The translations under genes and the position numbers were made by a program. DNA of 64,000 bases from Sporosarcina sp. P13 (GTDB lineage: Bacteria > Bacillota > Bacilli > Bacillales_A > Planococcaceae), in assembly GCF_002743055.1 (NCBI RefSeq), contig NZ_PDYM01000007.1, forward strand, positions 44,258 to 108,257, given 5' to 3'. Under the pieces are notes generated by a model, which was given only the letters and a program-made list of their open reading frames with translations, did no database searches and was not told the origin of the DNA. The first letter of the stretch is position 1. Each line of letters begins with the position of its first letter. This document shows, one piece after another, positions 17,321 through 27,308 of the stretch.

Positions 17321-18919
17321 ATGAGTATTGATGGAATCATTTTCATCATCTATTTAAGTGTACTATTATCGATTGGCTTATGGTTTTCTAGGAAATCCTC
17401 AGCATCTACAGAACAATACTTACTTGGCGGCCGATCTCTTGGACCAGCCGTCACGGCCATGACCATGCAGACGACAGCGATGAGTGGATTCATGTTTATG
17501 GGTGCTCCTGCGATGGCATTTAAATATGGCTGGTATGCTGTTTGGTACGCGATTGGGGATGCTGGAGGTTCGATCATAAACCTTTCTGTTTTAGGAAAAC
17601 GAATGAGAAGGATGTCTGAAATTTTGGGAGCGCTTTCACCGATTGAATACTTGGAGAAACGCTTTGAAAGTCCAAGTGTTCGTGTAGTAGGATCTATTAT
17701 TTCGATCGTCTTTCTATTCGGTTATGTGTGTGCTCAGTTTATTGCAGCCGGCAAGGCGATGTCTACACTAACAGGTTTCACGTATGAACTTTCTCTTATT
17801 ATTGGTATTAGTGTCATTATCATCTATACCGTAGCAGGAGGCTATTTGGCTGTTGCGTATACCTCATTTGTACAAGGCTTAATTATGGTCGTTGGGGTCG
17901 TAGGTATCGGTATTCTCGCTTATTTTCATGTTGGAGGATTAACCGGATTGAACGGTGCGCTAAAAGCGATAGACCCTACGTATTTAAGTATCTGGGGTAA
18001 AGGACTAGCGTATTATGGCCAATGGGGTATGGTGCTTGGAGCCATTCTAATCTACTCTATCGGTTATATGGGACTTCCTCATGTAGTCGTTCGCCATATG
18101 TCGATGAAGAGTACAAAAACTGTTAAAGGTGCAGTGATGATTAGTGCTCTTTGGAATCAATTCTTTATCTTTGTACCGTATATTCTAGGGTTGATCGGTA
18201 TAATTTTGCTTCCTACAATTGCTGATCCTGAAATGATTATTACAGAGCTTGCCTACACATTATTCCCAGGAATCTTTGCAGCACTCTTGTTATCAGCGAT
18301 TATGTCAGCAGTTATGTCCACAGCAGATTCTATCTTGATGCAAGCAGGATCCATTCTGTCACGTGATGTCTATCAACGATTTATTAACAAGAATGCTAGT
18401 CAGAAGACGATGATTCTCGTATCAAGATTATGTATTTTAATGGGAGGGATTGTAGGTGTTGTCGTTGCAATCTATGAACCACCTTCTGTATTTGCATTAG
18501 TTGTGTTCGCGTTCGGTACATTAGGAAATGCGTTCTTAGTTCCTTATGTGTCATCTGTATATTATAAAAACGCTAATTACATTGGTTGCTTATGCGCAAT
18601 GATCGGTGGCGCAACGACGAATATTATTTGGACTTCGATGGCATTGGAAACATCGACTGGTCTTCACCCGTTTTTAGCAGGTTTACTTGTTTCTATACTA
18701 GGTATGATCATCGGAAGTCGATTTGGACGTAAACCTTCAGCTGAAGTACAGGAAGCATTTGAGCAATCTAGACAAAAACGCTTCTTCTCAAAAGAGTTTG
18801 ATCGAAACATTGCGCGTGAGTTAGCGCCTGAAGCAAGCAATGTATCTAAGTTTTTGACGAATGATAACTATTTTACAGGAGTAGATACGTATGAGCGCTA
18901 TGTTAGTACAAGAAATTGA
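17321..18919 (+). CDS. Sodium:solute symporter (SSS family, PutP-like)
   Basis: A 532-residue SSS-family transporter with about 13 membrane segments and a long cytoplasmic C-terminus. Characteristic sites are STEQYLLGGRSLGP near residue 30, TVAGGYLAVAYTSFVQG near 175 and SAVMSTADSILMQAGS near 330 with the Na+-binding Ser/Thr. It differs clearly from the symporter at 13.8-15.3 kb, so the island has two separate importers. It follows its 48-residue partner and overlaps the next gene by 29 bases. The substrate is probably an amino acid or related acid. Confidence 0.9.
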   Translation: MSIDGIIFIIYLSVLLSIGLWFSRKSSASTEQYLLGGRSLGPAVTAMTMQTTAMSGFMFMGAPAMAFKYGWYAVWYAIGDAGGSIINLSVLGKRMRRMSEILGALSPIEYLEKRFESPSVRVVGSIISIVFLFGYVCAQFIAAGKAMSTLTGFTYELSLIIGISVIIIYTVAGGYLAVAYTSFVQGLIMVVGVVGIGILAYFHVGGLTGLNGALKAIDPTYLSIWGKGLAYYGQWGMVLGAILIYSIGYMGLPHVVVRHMSMKSTKTVKGAVMISALWNQFFIFVPYILGLIGIILLPTIADPEMIITELAYTLFPGIFAALLLSAIMSAVMSTADSILMQAGSILSRDVYQRFINKNASQKTMILVSRLCILMGGIVGVVVAIYEPPSVFALVVFAFGTLGNAFLVPYVSSVYYKNANYIGCLCAMIGGATTNIIWTSMALETSTGLHPFLAGLLVSILGMIIGSRFGRKPSAEVQEAFEQSRQKRFFSKEFDRNIARELAPEASNVSKFLTNDNYFTGVDTYERYVSTRN

Positions 18920-19376
18920 ATTTACTGAAGAAGAAGTATTGCACGGATTGCAGCAATATGAAAAACAAACGCATTTCCACATTCAAGATGTGATTTACTA
19001 TCCATACTACTTTTTCGAATATCAAGTAAGCGCTAAAAGTTTGTTGAAATTTAAAGGCAAAGCGGCTTGTACGGTAGATGCACTAGGTGGAAGAGGAGCG
19101 ATGGTGGACGTTCAACCTACGTTTTTTGAACGAACAATAGAAACGGGAAGAGTTCCTCAGCTGGTGATTGCAGAGGAAGAAGCCATTGGCATAGCTAAGC
19201 GATTCATTTTTGATAACGCTTCTTCAAAAGCTAAATTCGTCACGATGCCGAAGATTACTGAAATACAAAGAAATCTTTTTTATCGTCCGTTTTGGCTCGC
19301 GGATTTTACGTTAGAAAATAATAAACAGGGACAGCTCATTGTGGATGCAATTAGCGGAAGCTATCATCCTTTATAA
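18891..19376 (+). CDS. Uncharacterised protein overlapping the symporter gene
   Basis: A 161-residue soluble protein with no signal peptide. ATG 18891 lies inside the end of the symporter gene in another frame, with AGGAG 9 bases upstream, so translation is probably coupled. It has an aromatic patch (IYYPYYFFEYQVS), a central KAACTVDALGGRGAMVD and a C-terminal FWLADFTLENNKQGQLIVDAISG. The pattern suggests a two-lobed alpha/beta fold rather than an enzyme with a clear active site. The family is not recognised; location suggests a regulatory or accessory role for the transporter or the dehydrogenase behind it. Confidence 0.6.
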   Translation: MSAMLVQEIEFTEEEVLHGLQQYEKQTHFHIQDVIYYPYYFFEYQVSAKSLLKFKGKAACTVDALGGRGAMVDVQPTFFERTIETGRVPQLVIAEEEAIGIAKRFIFDNASSKAKFVTMPKITEIQRNLFYRPFWLADFTLENNKQGQLIVDAISGSYHPL

Positions 19377-19418
19377 TGAGGATTCAAAAAGACTATAAAT
19401 TCAATGGGGGAATCGGCT

Positions 19419-20945
19419 ATGGTTCATATCGTAAATGAAAAGAAAGAAATCCACCACTTTATTGGTGGCGAAATGAAAAAAGGCAAGAGTGGGCGGTTTG
19501 GAGATGTATTTAATCCAGCTACCGGAGAAGTAACAGAAAGATGTCCGTATGCATCAGCGGAAGAAGTGGATGAAGCCATTGAGATAGCTAATCAAGCAGC
19601 GGATGACTGGAAACGTACGGCGGTTACGAAACGGATGGATATCCTTTTTAAATTCAGAAACCTTCTAGTAGACGCAACAGATGAACTAGCTGTGGCGATC
19701 GGTAAAGAGAATGGAAAAACCATTTCTGACGCAAAAGGAGAAATAGGAAGAGCGATTGAATCGGTTGATTTTGCATTAGGTTCTCCACATTTATTAAAAG
19801 GTGAATACTCTAAAAACGTAGGCGGACAGATTGATGCGTATTCGATTAAAGAGCCACTGGGCGTTGTAGTTAGCATTGCACCTTTTAACTTCCCGGTCAT
19901 GGTACCTGTCGCGATGACAACGATGGCGATCGCTTGCGGAAATTCTGTCATCTTAAAACCTTCAGAACGTGTACCGAATTCAGCACTGATTATTTCGAAG
20001 CTTTGGCAACAAGCCGGACTTCCAGCAGGTGTTTGGAGTGTCATTAATGGTGATAAAAAAGCGGTAGATGCACTTATTTCTCATCCGAAAGTGATGGCTG
20101 TTAGCTTCGTCGGTTCAACTCAAGTCGCTGAATATATTTACGAAGAAGCAAGTAAGCATCATAAACGGGTAGCAGCATTCGGAGGCGGCAAGAACCATAT
20201 GGTCATTATGCCTGACGCGGATATCGACTTTTCCGTGAATGCCTTTTTAGGTGCTGCCTATGGAGCTGCATCTCAAAGATGTATGGCAATATCAGTCGCA
20301 ATGCCGGTTGGCGAAGATACCGCAGAACGCTTTACTGCTAGACTAAAAGAGCGAGTAGAAGAGTTGAAGGTCGGCACGTATGATGACGATACAGCAGATT
20401 TTGGTCCTGTGATTACACAGCAAGCAAAAGACCATATTTTGAAGTCTATTGAAGAGAGTCTAGAAGAAGGTGCTGTACTTTCTGTAGATGGACGTAATCC
20501 AGAAGTGGAAGAGAAGAATAGAGGTGGTTTTTACTTAGGAGCTACATTAATAGATCGGGTAAAACCAGATATGAAGATTTACAAAGAAGAAGTATTTGGT
20601 CCCGCACGCGTTGTTGTTAGAGTGCAAGATCTGCAAGAAGCAATTGAGTTAATTAATGATCATGAATTTGGAAACGGTGTGACGATTTTCACACAAAGTG
20701 GTCCGGCAGCAAGGAAGTTTACGGAAGAAATTGAAGTAGGAATGGTAGGAGTGAATGTGCCGATACCGATTCCAGTAGGCTATCATAATTTTGGCGGATG
20801 GAAACGTTCCCGCTTCGGTGATGGCCAAATGTTTGGTCCGGATAATGTACGTTTCTACACAAAAGTAAAAACGGTATCGGAAAGATGGCCTGAAATGCAG
20901 CAGGGGAATAAAGAAACGACTTTTGATTTCCCGAGCAATCGCTAA
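19419..20945 (+). CDS. mmsA: CoA-acylating (methyl)malonate-semialdehyde dehydrogenase
   Basis: A 508-residue aldehyde dehydrogenase of the MmsA/IolA group. It shows the PFNFPVMVP cofactor region, FVGSTQVAEYIY, GGGKNHMVIMPDAD, the catalytic Cys in SQRCMA, and KEEVFGP. These enzymes convert malonate or methylmalonate semialdehyde with CoA and NAD to acetyl- or propionyl-CoA plus CO2. The CMA instead of the usual EGxxCCAG surroundings marks the CoA-acylating type. I prefer ATG 19419, with GGGGGA 8 bases upstream, over ATG 19404. It is the last gene before the PucR regulator, which faces the other way. Confidence 0.88.
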   Translation: MVHIVNEKKEIHHFIGGEMKKGKSGRFGDVFNPATGEVTERCPYASAEEVDEAIEIANQAADDWKRTAVTKRMDILFKFRNLLVDATDELAVAIGKENGKTISDAKGEIGRAIESVDFALGSPHLLKGEYSKNVGGQIDAYSIKEPLGVVVSIAPFNFPVMVPVAMTTMAIACGNSVILKPSERVPNSALIISKLWQQAGLPAGVWSVINGDKKAVDALISHPKVMAVSFVGSTQVAEYIYEEASKHHKRVAAFGGGKNHMVIMPDADIDFSVNAFLGAAYGAASQRCMAISVAMPVGEDTAERFTARLKERVEELKVGTYDDDTADFGPVITQQAKDHILKSIEESLEEGAVLSVDGRNPEVEEKNRGGFYLGATLIDRVKPDMKIYKEEVFGPARVVVRVQDLQEAIELINDHEFGNGVTIFTQSGPAARKFTEEIEVGMVGVNVPIPIPVGYHNFGGWKRSRFGDGQMFGPDNVRFYTKVKTVSERWPEMQQGNKETTFDFPSNR

Positions 20946-20983
20946 GAACAGTTGAAAACGATAGCAAGAAAATGCAAAGACGT

Positions 20984-21031
20984 ACGTACAGCCACTATTC
21001 GCAAATGCTAAGCGAGTTGTGGCTGTACGTT
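20984..21031. terminator. Bidirectional terminator between mmsA and the PucR gene
   Basis: ACGTACAGCCAC pairs perfectly with GTGGCTGTACGT around a 23-base loop. The two genes converge here. Confidence 0.82.
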
Positions 21032-21039
21032 GGAAATAC

Positions 21040-22677
21040 TTATTTTTTGACTACGATTTGTTTGGCTAGGATGGCTACTTCAAGTGCAATTCGATTGAGT
21101 GGAGACATAAAATCTTGGCCTAGTAGATATTCGATTTTTTCCAATCGATGATAGAGGGTTTGCCGAACGATAAAAAGACGATCCGCCGTTTCTTTTTTTG
21201 ATCCACCGCACTCAAAATACGTGCGTAATGTTTCGAATAATTTGCTGTCTGTCTTTCTATCATATTCAATGAGTTCTTGTAGATAATCGTCTACATAATG
21301 TTCAAGATACCCTTGATCATCAATTTGTAGAAGCAATCTATAAATACCTAGTTCTTCATAAAAATTACCCTCAAACGGAAATCGGTTTTTACTATCTATA
21401 ACTTTTTTTGCTTCTTTAAATGCTTCGGTAATTTGTGAGAGGTCTTGGTGAACTAAACTGATACCAAATGTACATCTTCTACCGTTAGCGAGAGCATGGT
21501 CATCCAAATTCTCGATCAGTTGAACTACTTGCGTGAAACGATTGGTATCTTTTATCTGTGGATCGGAAGCAATAAATGATGCAATGACAGTTATTTCATT
21601 TTTACTAACTGTGAGAGCCGGAAAGAAACCTTGCCGTTTAAAAAGCGACCGAATGACCATGGATTGCTGTAAGCGAATTTCTTCCCAACTATACTCATCG
21701 ATGTTGGATTCCTTTGTATCCATCTGAATAATGAAAATTCGATAATGCGTGTTTCGGCTTTTCGTTGGTAAATACGTTTGATAATCGCTTGGTTCTACAG
21801 AACGTCCATGGAGTACATTTCGAACGAATTCATCCTCGTTAAGTTGGTTTCTTTCTTCTATCGTTCGATTTCTAAGTAATATTTGCGCAATGGCAAGCGA
21901 TGCCCGATCCAAAATTAACAATTTGAAGTCATCTGCTGTTGCCTGTGGAAGATGCAAACATAGATAGCCTAATGCTTGGCCCAAACCATTGATTGGGAGT
22001 AAGGCAAAATGCCGATCGTTAATTAAATAAACATCACGCTCGATAATTTTTGTACTATTCTCGTTCAGGAAACGTTCTATTTCATTTTTCCATGCCTTCG
22101 ATTCAATAGGATAATAATGAGCTTTTGCATCATCAGATATAAACAACACACTCTGTTTAAAATGGGCATGTAATTGTTGTAAAATCTTTAAGATTCCATT
22201 GGGCATTAAGCTTAACTCATTAAAACTTCTAGACAACGTATCGATTTTCGACAACATTTCATAATGACGATTAATAATGAATGTGTGCAAGTCTTGAGAA
22301 ATATCTACAAACTTAACTGTTTTCTCAAAAATAACGATAGGAAAGTTTTGTTCGTTAGCGAAGTCAATAACATCTGGTTGTACTTCACTAAAATACTTCC
22401 CTATTTCAACACATAGACAGGCAACATCCAATTCAATTAACTGTTTTATATAATGTAACTGTGTGACTGCATCAGATGGAAGATGAATACCTGTCGTTAA
22501 GATTATTTCACCACCGTTAACTAGTGAACTGAAGTCGCTCACTTCCAATACATGTGACCATTTCACTTGACGATCTAATCCATTTCCTCCTGCGATGACC
22601 TTTGCATGTGTAAAGGTTTCACGAGCGAGGACATCTTGAACAGTTAATGCGAGTTCATTCAATGTAAAGACCTCCAT
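21040..22677 (-). CDS. PucR family transcriptional regulator
   Basis: A 545-residue regulator with the N-terminal PucR domain (residues about 8-130, with GGNGLDRQVKW and GGEIILTTG), a central GGDEF-like degenerate region, and the C-terminal PucR-type helix-turn-helix (GGSKKETADRLFIVRQTLYHRLEKIE). PucR controls purine/allantoin use in Bacillus, and relatives govern amino acid and GABA catabolism. It lies inside the island, divergent from the second dehydrogenase gene across a 130-base gap, which is the expected place for its operator. I infer that it senses an intermediate of this pathway. Confidence 0.9.
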   Translation of the reverse strand: MEVFTLNELALTVQDVLARETFTHAKVIAGGNGLDRQVKWSHVLEVSDFSSLVNGGEIILTTGIHLPSDAVTQLHYIKQLIELDVACLCVEIGKYFSEVQPDVIDFANEQNFPIVIFEKTVKFVDISQDLHTFIINRHYEMLSKIDTLSRSFNELSLMPNGILKILQQLHAHFKQSVLFISDDAKAHYYPIESKAWKNEIERFLNENSTKIIERDVYLINDRHFALLPINGLGQALGYLCLHLPQATADDFKLLILDRASLAIAQILLRNRTIEERNQLNEDEFVRNVLHGRSVEPSDYQTYLPTKSRNTHYRIFIIQMDTKESNIDEYSWEEIRLQQSMVIRSLFKRQGFFPALTVSKNEITVIASFIASDPQIKDTNRFTQVVQLIENLDDHALANGRRCTFGISLVHQDLSQITEAFKEAKKVIDSKNRFPFEGNFYEELGIYRLLLQIDDQGYLEHYVDDYLQELIEYDRKTDSKLFETLRTYFECGGSKKETADRLFIVRQTLYHRLEKIEYLLGQDFMSPLNRIALEVAILAKQIVVKK

Positions 22678-22809
22678 AACGTAAATTAAATCTACAAACG
22701 AAGTTACACAATGTAAAATGAAAGTATATGGAATAGTTGCTAAACTATAGGAAGTAGTTTATCTCAAGTCTTGTTGTAAAGCAAGGATAGAAGAATGGGA
22801 GGAAGAAAA

Positions 22810-24279
22810 ATGAATACAATAGTTGTGGAAAAGAAACTGCTTTCTAATTTCATTAATGGACAATGGGTAAAATCACTCACTGATAAATATGAAGAGGTGC
22901 CAAATCCGGCTACAGGTGAAATTATTGCAGAAGTACCGATCTCAACTGCAGAAGATTTGCAAGTTGCAGTCGATGCAGCGAAAAAAGCGTATGCATCTTG
23001 GAAGAAAGTTGCCGTACCACAAAGAGCACGTATTCTATTTAACTATCAGAATCTTTTAATAGATCATTGGGATGAATTGGCGCAGTTGATCACAATAGAG
23101 AATGGAAAAAACTATACAGAAGCATATGGTGAAGTTCAGCGTGGGATCGAGTGTGTGGAATTTGCTGCAGGGGCACCAACGTTGATGATGGGTTACCAGC
23201 TACCTGATATCGCTACAGATATTGAATCTGGTATGTATCGCTATCCTTTAGGAGTGGTCGGTGGGATTACCCCATTCAACTTCCCTATGATGGTTCCTTG
23301 TTGGATGTTCCCACTTGCAATAGCTGCTGGAAATACATTCATTTTGAAACCTTCAGAGCGCACACCGCTACTGGCGAATAGATTGGCAGAACTATTGACG
23401 GAAGCAGGATTACCAGATGGCGTGTTCAATATCGTCCATGGTGCACATGATATCGTCAATGGAATCCTCAGTCATCCAGATATTCCTGCTGTTTCATTTG
23501 TCGGTTCACAACCCGTTGCCGAGTATGTGTATAAAACAGGTACTGCGCATGGCAAACGCGTTCAAGCACTAGCAGGAGCTAAGAACCATTCAATTGTACT
23601 GCCGGATGCGGATCTGGATTTGACGGTCACTAATATTACCAATGCAGCGTTTGGTTCTGCAGGTGAGAGATGTATGGCCGCTGCAGTTGTAGTTGCAGTA
23701 GGAGGTATTGCAGATGAGCTAGTGAAACGTTTAGTCGAAGAAGCAAATAAACTGACGATTGGAAATGGATTGGAAAAAGGAGTGTTCCTAGGTCCAGTCA
23801 TCCGTGATTCACATAAAGATCAGACTCTTTCTTACATTGAGTCGGGCGTAGCCGAGGGAGCAAAACTTGTTCGTGACGGAAGGAAAGATGAATCTACATC
23901 TGCAGGCGGTTATTTTGTAGGTCCAACTATTTTTGAAGGCGTTACAACTGACATGCGGATTTGGAAGGAAGAAATTTTTGCGCCCGTACTTTCAGTAGTC
24001 CGTGTAGAGACATTGGATGAAGCGATCGAGCTTACCAATCAATCAGACTTTGCTAATGGTGCTTGTTTATATACAGATAGCGCGAAGGCTATTCGTCAAT
24101 TCCGAGAAGAAATTGATGCAGGAATGCTTGGCATAAATCTTGGCGTACCCGCACCGATGGCATTCTTCCCATTCTCAGGTTACAAAAAGTCATTTTACGG
24201 AGATTTGCATGCAAACGGACGTGATGGAATCGAATTTTATACACGCAAGAAAATGCTGACAGCTCGTCATTCATACTGA
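22810..24279 (+). CDS. Second CoA-acylating semialdehyde dehydrogenase (MmsA paralogue)
   Basis: A 489-residue MmsA-type aldehyde dehydrogenase with [36 protein letters not shown] and the catalytic Cys in GERCMA. It is clearly diverged from the paralogue at 19.4-20.9 kb, so the two may act on different semialdehydes (for example malonate versus methylmalonate semialdehyde). The start at ATG 22810 fits GGGAGG 7 bases upstream. The aminotransferase gene follows by 20 bases, so transamination and oxidative decarboxylation are linked in one transcript. Confidence 0.88.
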   Translation: MNTIVVEKKLLSNFINGQWVKSLTDKYEEVPNPATGEIIAEVPISTAEDLQVAVDAAKKAYASWKKVAVPQRARILFNYQNLLIDHWDELAQLITIENGKNYTEAYGEVQRGIECVEFAAGAPTLMMGYQLPDIATDIESGMYRYPLGVVGGITPFNFPMMVPCWMFPLAIAAGNTFILKPSERTPLLANRLAELLTEAGLPDGVFNIVHGAHDIVNGILSHPDIPAVSFVGSQPVAEYVYKTGTAHGKRVQALAGAKNHSIVLPDADLDLTVTNITNAAFGSAGERCMAAAVVVAVGGIADELVKRLVEEANKLTIGNGLEKGVFLGPVIRDSHKDQTLSYIESGVAEGAKLVRDGRKDESTSAGGYFVGPTIFEGVTTDMRIWKEEIFAPVLSVVRVETLDEAIELTNQSDFANGACLYTDSAKAIRQFREEIDAGMLGINLGVPAPMAFFPFSGYKKSFYGDLHANGRDGIEFYTRKKMLTARHSY

Positions 24280-24299
24280 TAAATAAGGGGGAGTTCCTA

Positions 24300-25670
24300 A
24301 TGAAAGCCATAGAAGAACAAGGTCAGAATCACAAGCAATCATTGGTAGAACAAAATCGGAAAAAAGTTTGGCAGCATATTTCTGCATATAATGAAAAAAA
24401 TCCACCTATGATTATTGAAAGTGGAGAGAATGCTTGGATTACGGACCATAAAGGCAATCGTTATTTAGATGGTATGTCGGGATTATGGTGTGTCAATGTC
24501 GGCTATGGTAGAGAAGAATTAGCCCAAGTGGCATATGAACAGTTGAAAAAACTGGCATATGTACCGATGACACAAAGCCATGGACCAGCAATTGAGCTCG
24601 CCGCCAAATTGAATGAAATGTTAGGTGACGACTATAAAATTTTCTATTCAAATAGTGGATCCGACGCAAATGAAGTAGCGTTTAAGCTGATACGACAATA
24701 CCATCAGCAAAACGGAGAACCTTCCCGCTATAAATTCCTTTCCCGCTACCGTGCCTATCACGGAAGTTCAATGGGAGCTTTATCGGCAACAGGGCAAGCA
24801 TTGCGTAAGTATAAGTATGAGCCGCTCGTACCAGGATTCTTGCATGTGGCACCACCGGATAATTATCGGAAACCTGAAGGGGTCTCAGTGGAAGAGTATA
24901 ATATCCAGCGTGCGTTAGAGCTTGAAGAAAAAATTATTTGGGAGCAAAAAGAAACAATTGCAGGGATTATTATGGAACCCCTCATTACAGGCGGGGGAAT
25001 TTTAATACCACATCCGGTGTATTTGGAGAAAGTCCAAGAGATCTGTACACGTCATGGCGTGCTATTAATCATTGATGAAGTAATCTGCGGATTTGGACGG
25101 ACTGGAAAAGCATTTGGTCATCAGCACTATAATGTAAAACCGGATATTGTAACGATGGCAAAAGGTTTGACTAGCGCATACCTTCCATTATCCGTAACAG
25201 CTATCCGCAAAGACATTTATGAAAAGTTTGATACTGGTGAAGATAACAGTCATTTTCGTCATGTGAATACATTTGGCGGAAACCCTGCAGCTTGTGCAGT
25301 AGCGCTGAAAAACTTGGAGATTTTGGAGCGAGAAGATCTGATTAACCGTTCTGCTGAATTGGGTGGGCGTTTGTCCGATGAACTGGCTTGTTTGAAGGAA
25401 CACCCGTATGTAGGAGATATTAGAAGTCTTGGTTTCCTGATGGGTATTGAACTAGTGGAAGATAAAGTAACAAAAGAGCCCGCTACCAATGCTCGTATGA
25501 CAAAAATTATAGGTGAGTGCAAAGCGAATGGGTTAATTGTTGGACGCAACGGCGATACAGTAGCAGGGTACAATAATATTCTTGCCCTATGCCCACCGCT
25601 ATCTTGTACAGATGAAGATTTCGATTTTATCGTCTCCGTCATTAAAAAAGTATTTAAAGAAAACGAATAA
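24300..25670 (+). CDS. Class III omega-amino acid aminotransferase
   Basis: A 456-residue PLP enzyme of the omega-aminotransferase group. Landmarks are YLDGMSGLWCVNVGYG, the phosphate-binding SNSGSDANE, the Asp-containing LLIIDEVICGFGRTG and the Schiff-base Lys in TMAKGLTS. Relatives move the amino group of beta-alanine, 3-aminoisobutyrate or similar amines to pyruvate. This yields (methyl)malonate semialdehyde, which the neighbouring dehydrogenase would use, and alanine, which alanine dehydrogenase downstream can recycle. ATG 24300 follows GGGGGAG. The pathway is inferred from gene order. Confidence 0.9.
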   Translation: MKAIEEQGQNHKQSLVEQNRKKVWQHISAYNEKNPPMIIESGENAWITDHKGNRYLDGMSGLWCVNVGYGREELAQVAYEQLKKLAYVPMTQSHGPAIELAAKLNEMLGDDYKIFYSNSGSDANEVAFKLIRQYHQQNGEPSRYKFLSRYRAYHGSSMGALSATGQALRKYKYEPLVPGFLHVAPPDNYRKPEGVSVEEYNIQRALELEEKIIWEQKETIAGIIMEPLITGGGILIPHPVYLEKVQEICTRHGVLLIIDEVICGFGRTGKAFGHQHYNVKPDIVTMAKGLTSAYLPLSVTAIRKDIYEKFDTGEDNSHFRHVNTFGGNPAACAVALKNLEILEREDLINRSAELGGRLSDELACLKEHPYVGDIRSLGFLMGIELVEDKVTKEPATNARMTKIIGECKANGLIVGRNGDTVAGYNNILALCPPLSCTDEDFDFIVSVIKKVFKENE

Positions 25671-25696
25671 TCGTTTATTTTTATTCTACCATGTAT

Positions 25697-25755
25697 AAGA
25701 AGTGCCTCTTGTCTATTACTGATTGGATGAGCGGCTAGAGGTACTTCTTCTATAC
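25697..25755 (+). terminator. Terminator after the aminotransferase gene
   Basis: AAGAAGTGCCTCT pairs with AGAGGTACTTCTT across a loop of about 27 bases, followed by a short T/A stretch. Confidence 0.72.
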
Positions 25756-25847
25756 ACTCATTAGATTCGCGCGAAAATTACTACTTAGTCAAATGTATAG
25801 ATGAACAGCTGAAAAAGAATATACATTTTATTCTGGGGGGAATGAGT

Positions 25848-26987
25848 ATGTTAATTGGTGTGCCGAAGGAGATTAAAAATAACGAAAATCGTGTGGCGAT
25901 GACGCCAGCAGGAGTATTCACATTGTGCTCGTCTGGTCATGAAGTACTCATTGAAACAGGCGCTGGGTTAGGATCTAGTTTCACAGACAAGGACTATATG
26001 GATGCAGGGGCGAAAGTTGTTCAGACCGCTGAAGAAGTATGGGGAGCAGAGATGGTGATGAAAGTAAAGGAGCCAATTGCTTCTGAGTACCGTTTTTTCC
26101 GTAAAGGGTTACTACTATTCACATACTTGCATTTGGCATCTGAAGTAGAGCTGACTACAGCACTATTGGAAAATAAAGTGATAGGCCTTGCCTATGAAAC
26201 GGTTCAGCTGCCAAATCATTCATTGCCTTTGCTAGCGCCGATGAGTGAAGTAGCAGGGCGGATGGCAACGCAAATTGGAGCCCAGTATCTTGAGAAGACA
26301 AAAGGTGGAAAAGGTATTTTACTAGCCGGCGTACCGGGAGTTTCACGTGGAAAAGTCATCGTAATTGGCGGTGGTCAGGCAGGCGCAAGTGCTGCACGGA
26401 TTGCAATCGGTATGGGTGCACACGTAACTGTGCTCGATTTATCAGTAGATCGTTTACGTCAGTTAGATGATATGTTTGGCAATAGTATTCAAACCCTCGT
26501 TTCGAATCCATTCAATATCGCAGAAGCTGTCAAAGGAGCAGACCTTGTTGTAGGAGCGGTTTTAGTTCCAGGTGCTAAAGCGCCCAAACTTGTATCTGAA
26601 GAAATGGTTCAATCGATGAAGCCCGGGTCGGTTCTAGTCGATATCGCAATCGATCAAGGAGGAATCTTTGAAACGTCCGATCGTGTAACTACACATGATG
26701 ATCCTATCTACGTAAAGCATGATGTCGTTCATTACGCAGTTGCCAATATGCCTGGAGCAGTCCCTCAAACATCTACATTGGCTTTGACTAACGTGACTGT
26801 ACCCTATGCACTTCAAATTGCTAATAAAGGATACAGACAAGCGCTACTAGACAATGAGGCCCTTCGAAAGGGGTTAAATACAGTAAACGGGCATGTAACG
26901 TACAAAGCGGTTGCAAAAGCACAGAACTTACCGTATACTCCTGCAGAATCAATATTGGAAAATAGTAAATTGGTCGGCCGTGTATGA
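25848..26987 (+). CDS. ald: Alanine dehydrogenase
   Basis: A 379-residue protein starting [20 protein letters not shown], the classic Ald beginning. The substrate lysine is in MKVKEPI, the active-site His is in FTYLHLA, and the Rossmann motif is [18 protein letters not shown]. The enzyme interconverts L-alanine and pyruvate plus ammonia with NAD. I prefer ATG 25848 over 25842, because GGGGGGA lies at proper distance from the former. In this context it would regenerate pyruvate, the amino acceptor of the aminotransferase, and release ammonia. Separately transcribed, since a terminator precedes it. Confidence 0.94.
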   Translation: MLIGVPKEIKNNENRVAMTPAGVFTLCSSGHEVLIETGAGLGSSFTDKDYMDAGAKVVQTAEEVWGAEMVMKVKEPIASEYRFFRKGLLLFTYLHLASEVELTTALLENKVIGLAYETVQLPNHSLPLLAPMSEVAGRMATQIGAQYLEKTKGGKGILLAGVPGVSRGKVIVIGGGQAGASAARIAIGMGAHVTVLDLSVDRLRQLDDMFGNSIQTLVSNPFNIAEAVKGADLVVGAVLVPGAKAPKLVSEEMVQSMKPGSVLVDIAIDQGGIFETSDRVTTHDDPIYVKHDVVHYAVANMPGAVPQTSTLALTNVTVPYALQIANKGYRQALLDNEALRKGLNTVNGHVTYKAVAKAQNLPYTPAESILENSKLVGRV

Positions 26988-27044
26988 GAATAACTGTATT
27001 TCTTATTACATGTAATTAGGTAGTTGGTTCTTGAATTCGTTTAG

Positions 27045-27072
27045 GGCATCCAATGGGGTGCTCTTTTTGTTT
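27045..27072 (+). terminator. Terminator after ald
   Basis: GGGCATCC and GGGTGCTC form a stem with two G-T pairs, followed by TTTTTG. Confidence 0.72.
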
Positions 27073-27115
27073 TCATGTTACTAATGGAAAAGTAATGCTA
27101 TATAGGTGAATGAAG

Positions 27116-27176
27116 AAATTACGAAAAGTATAAATCAAGGGACGTGTAAACCATGATTTATGGCTTTTCGGAAGAG
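27116..27176. repeat. Dispersed intergenic repeat, copy 1
   Basis: About 60 bases beginning ATTACGAAAAGTATAAATCA and ending ATTTATGGCTTTT are repeated, with few changes, at 35893-35951, and the first 16 bases recur at about 41818. Internal AAATCA/TGATTT pairing suggests a hairpin. This is the only feature seen in the 27073-27308 gap. Confidence 0.65.
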
Positions 27177-27308
27177 ACAATTATGTGTTCTTATTTGTGT
27201 TTACTGAACAGTATAATAAACGAAATGATAACTATTTATAAAGTACTCATGAGAAAGTACGAGGATGGGGTACTTTATAAAATACATCAAAATAAAGGGG
27301 GTTGTTGA

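Noticed and set aside
22680..22809. PucR operator in the divergent gap
   Set aside because: The location is right, but I could not find a convincing repeated motif shared with the other units of the island.
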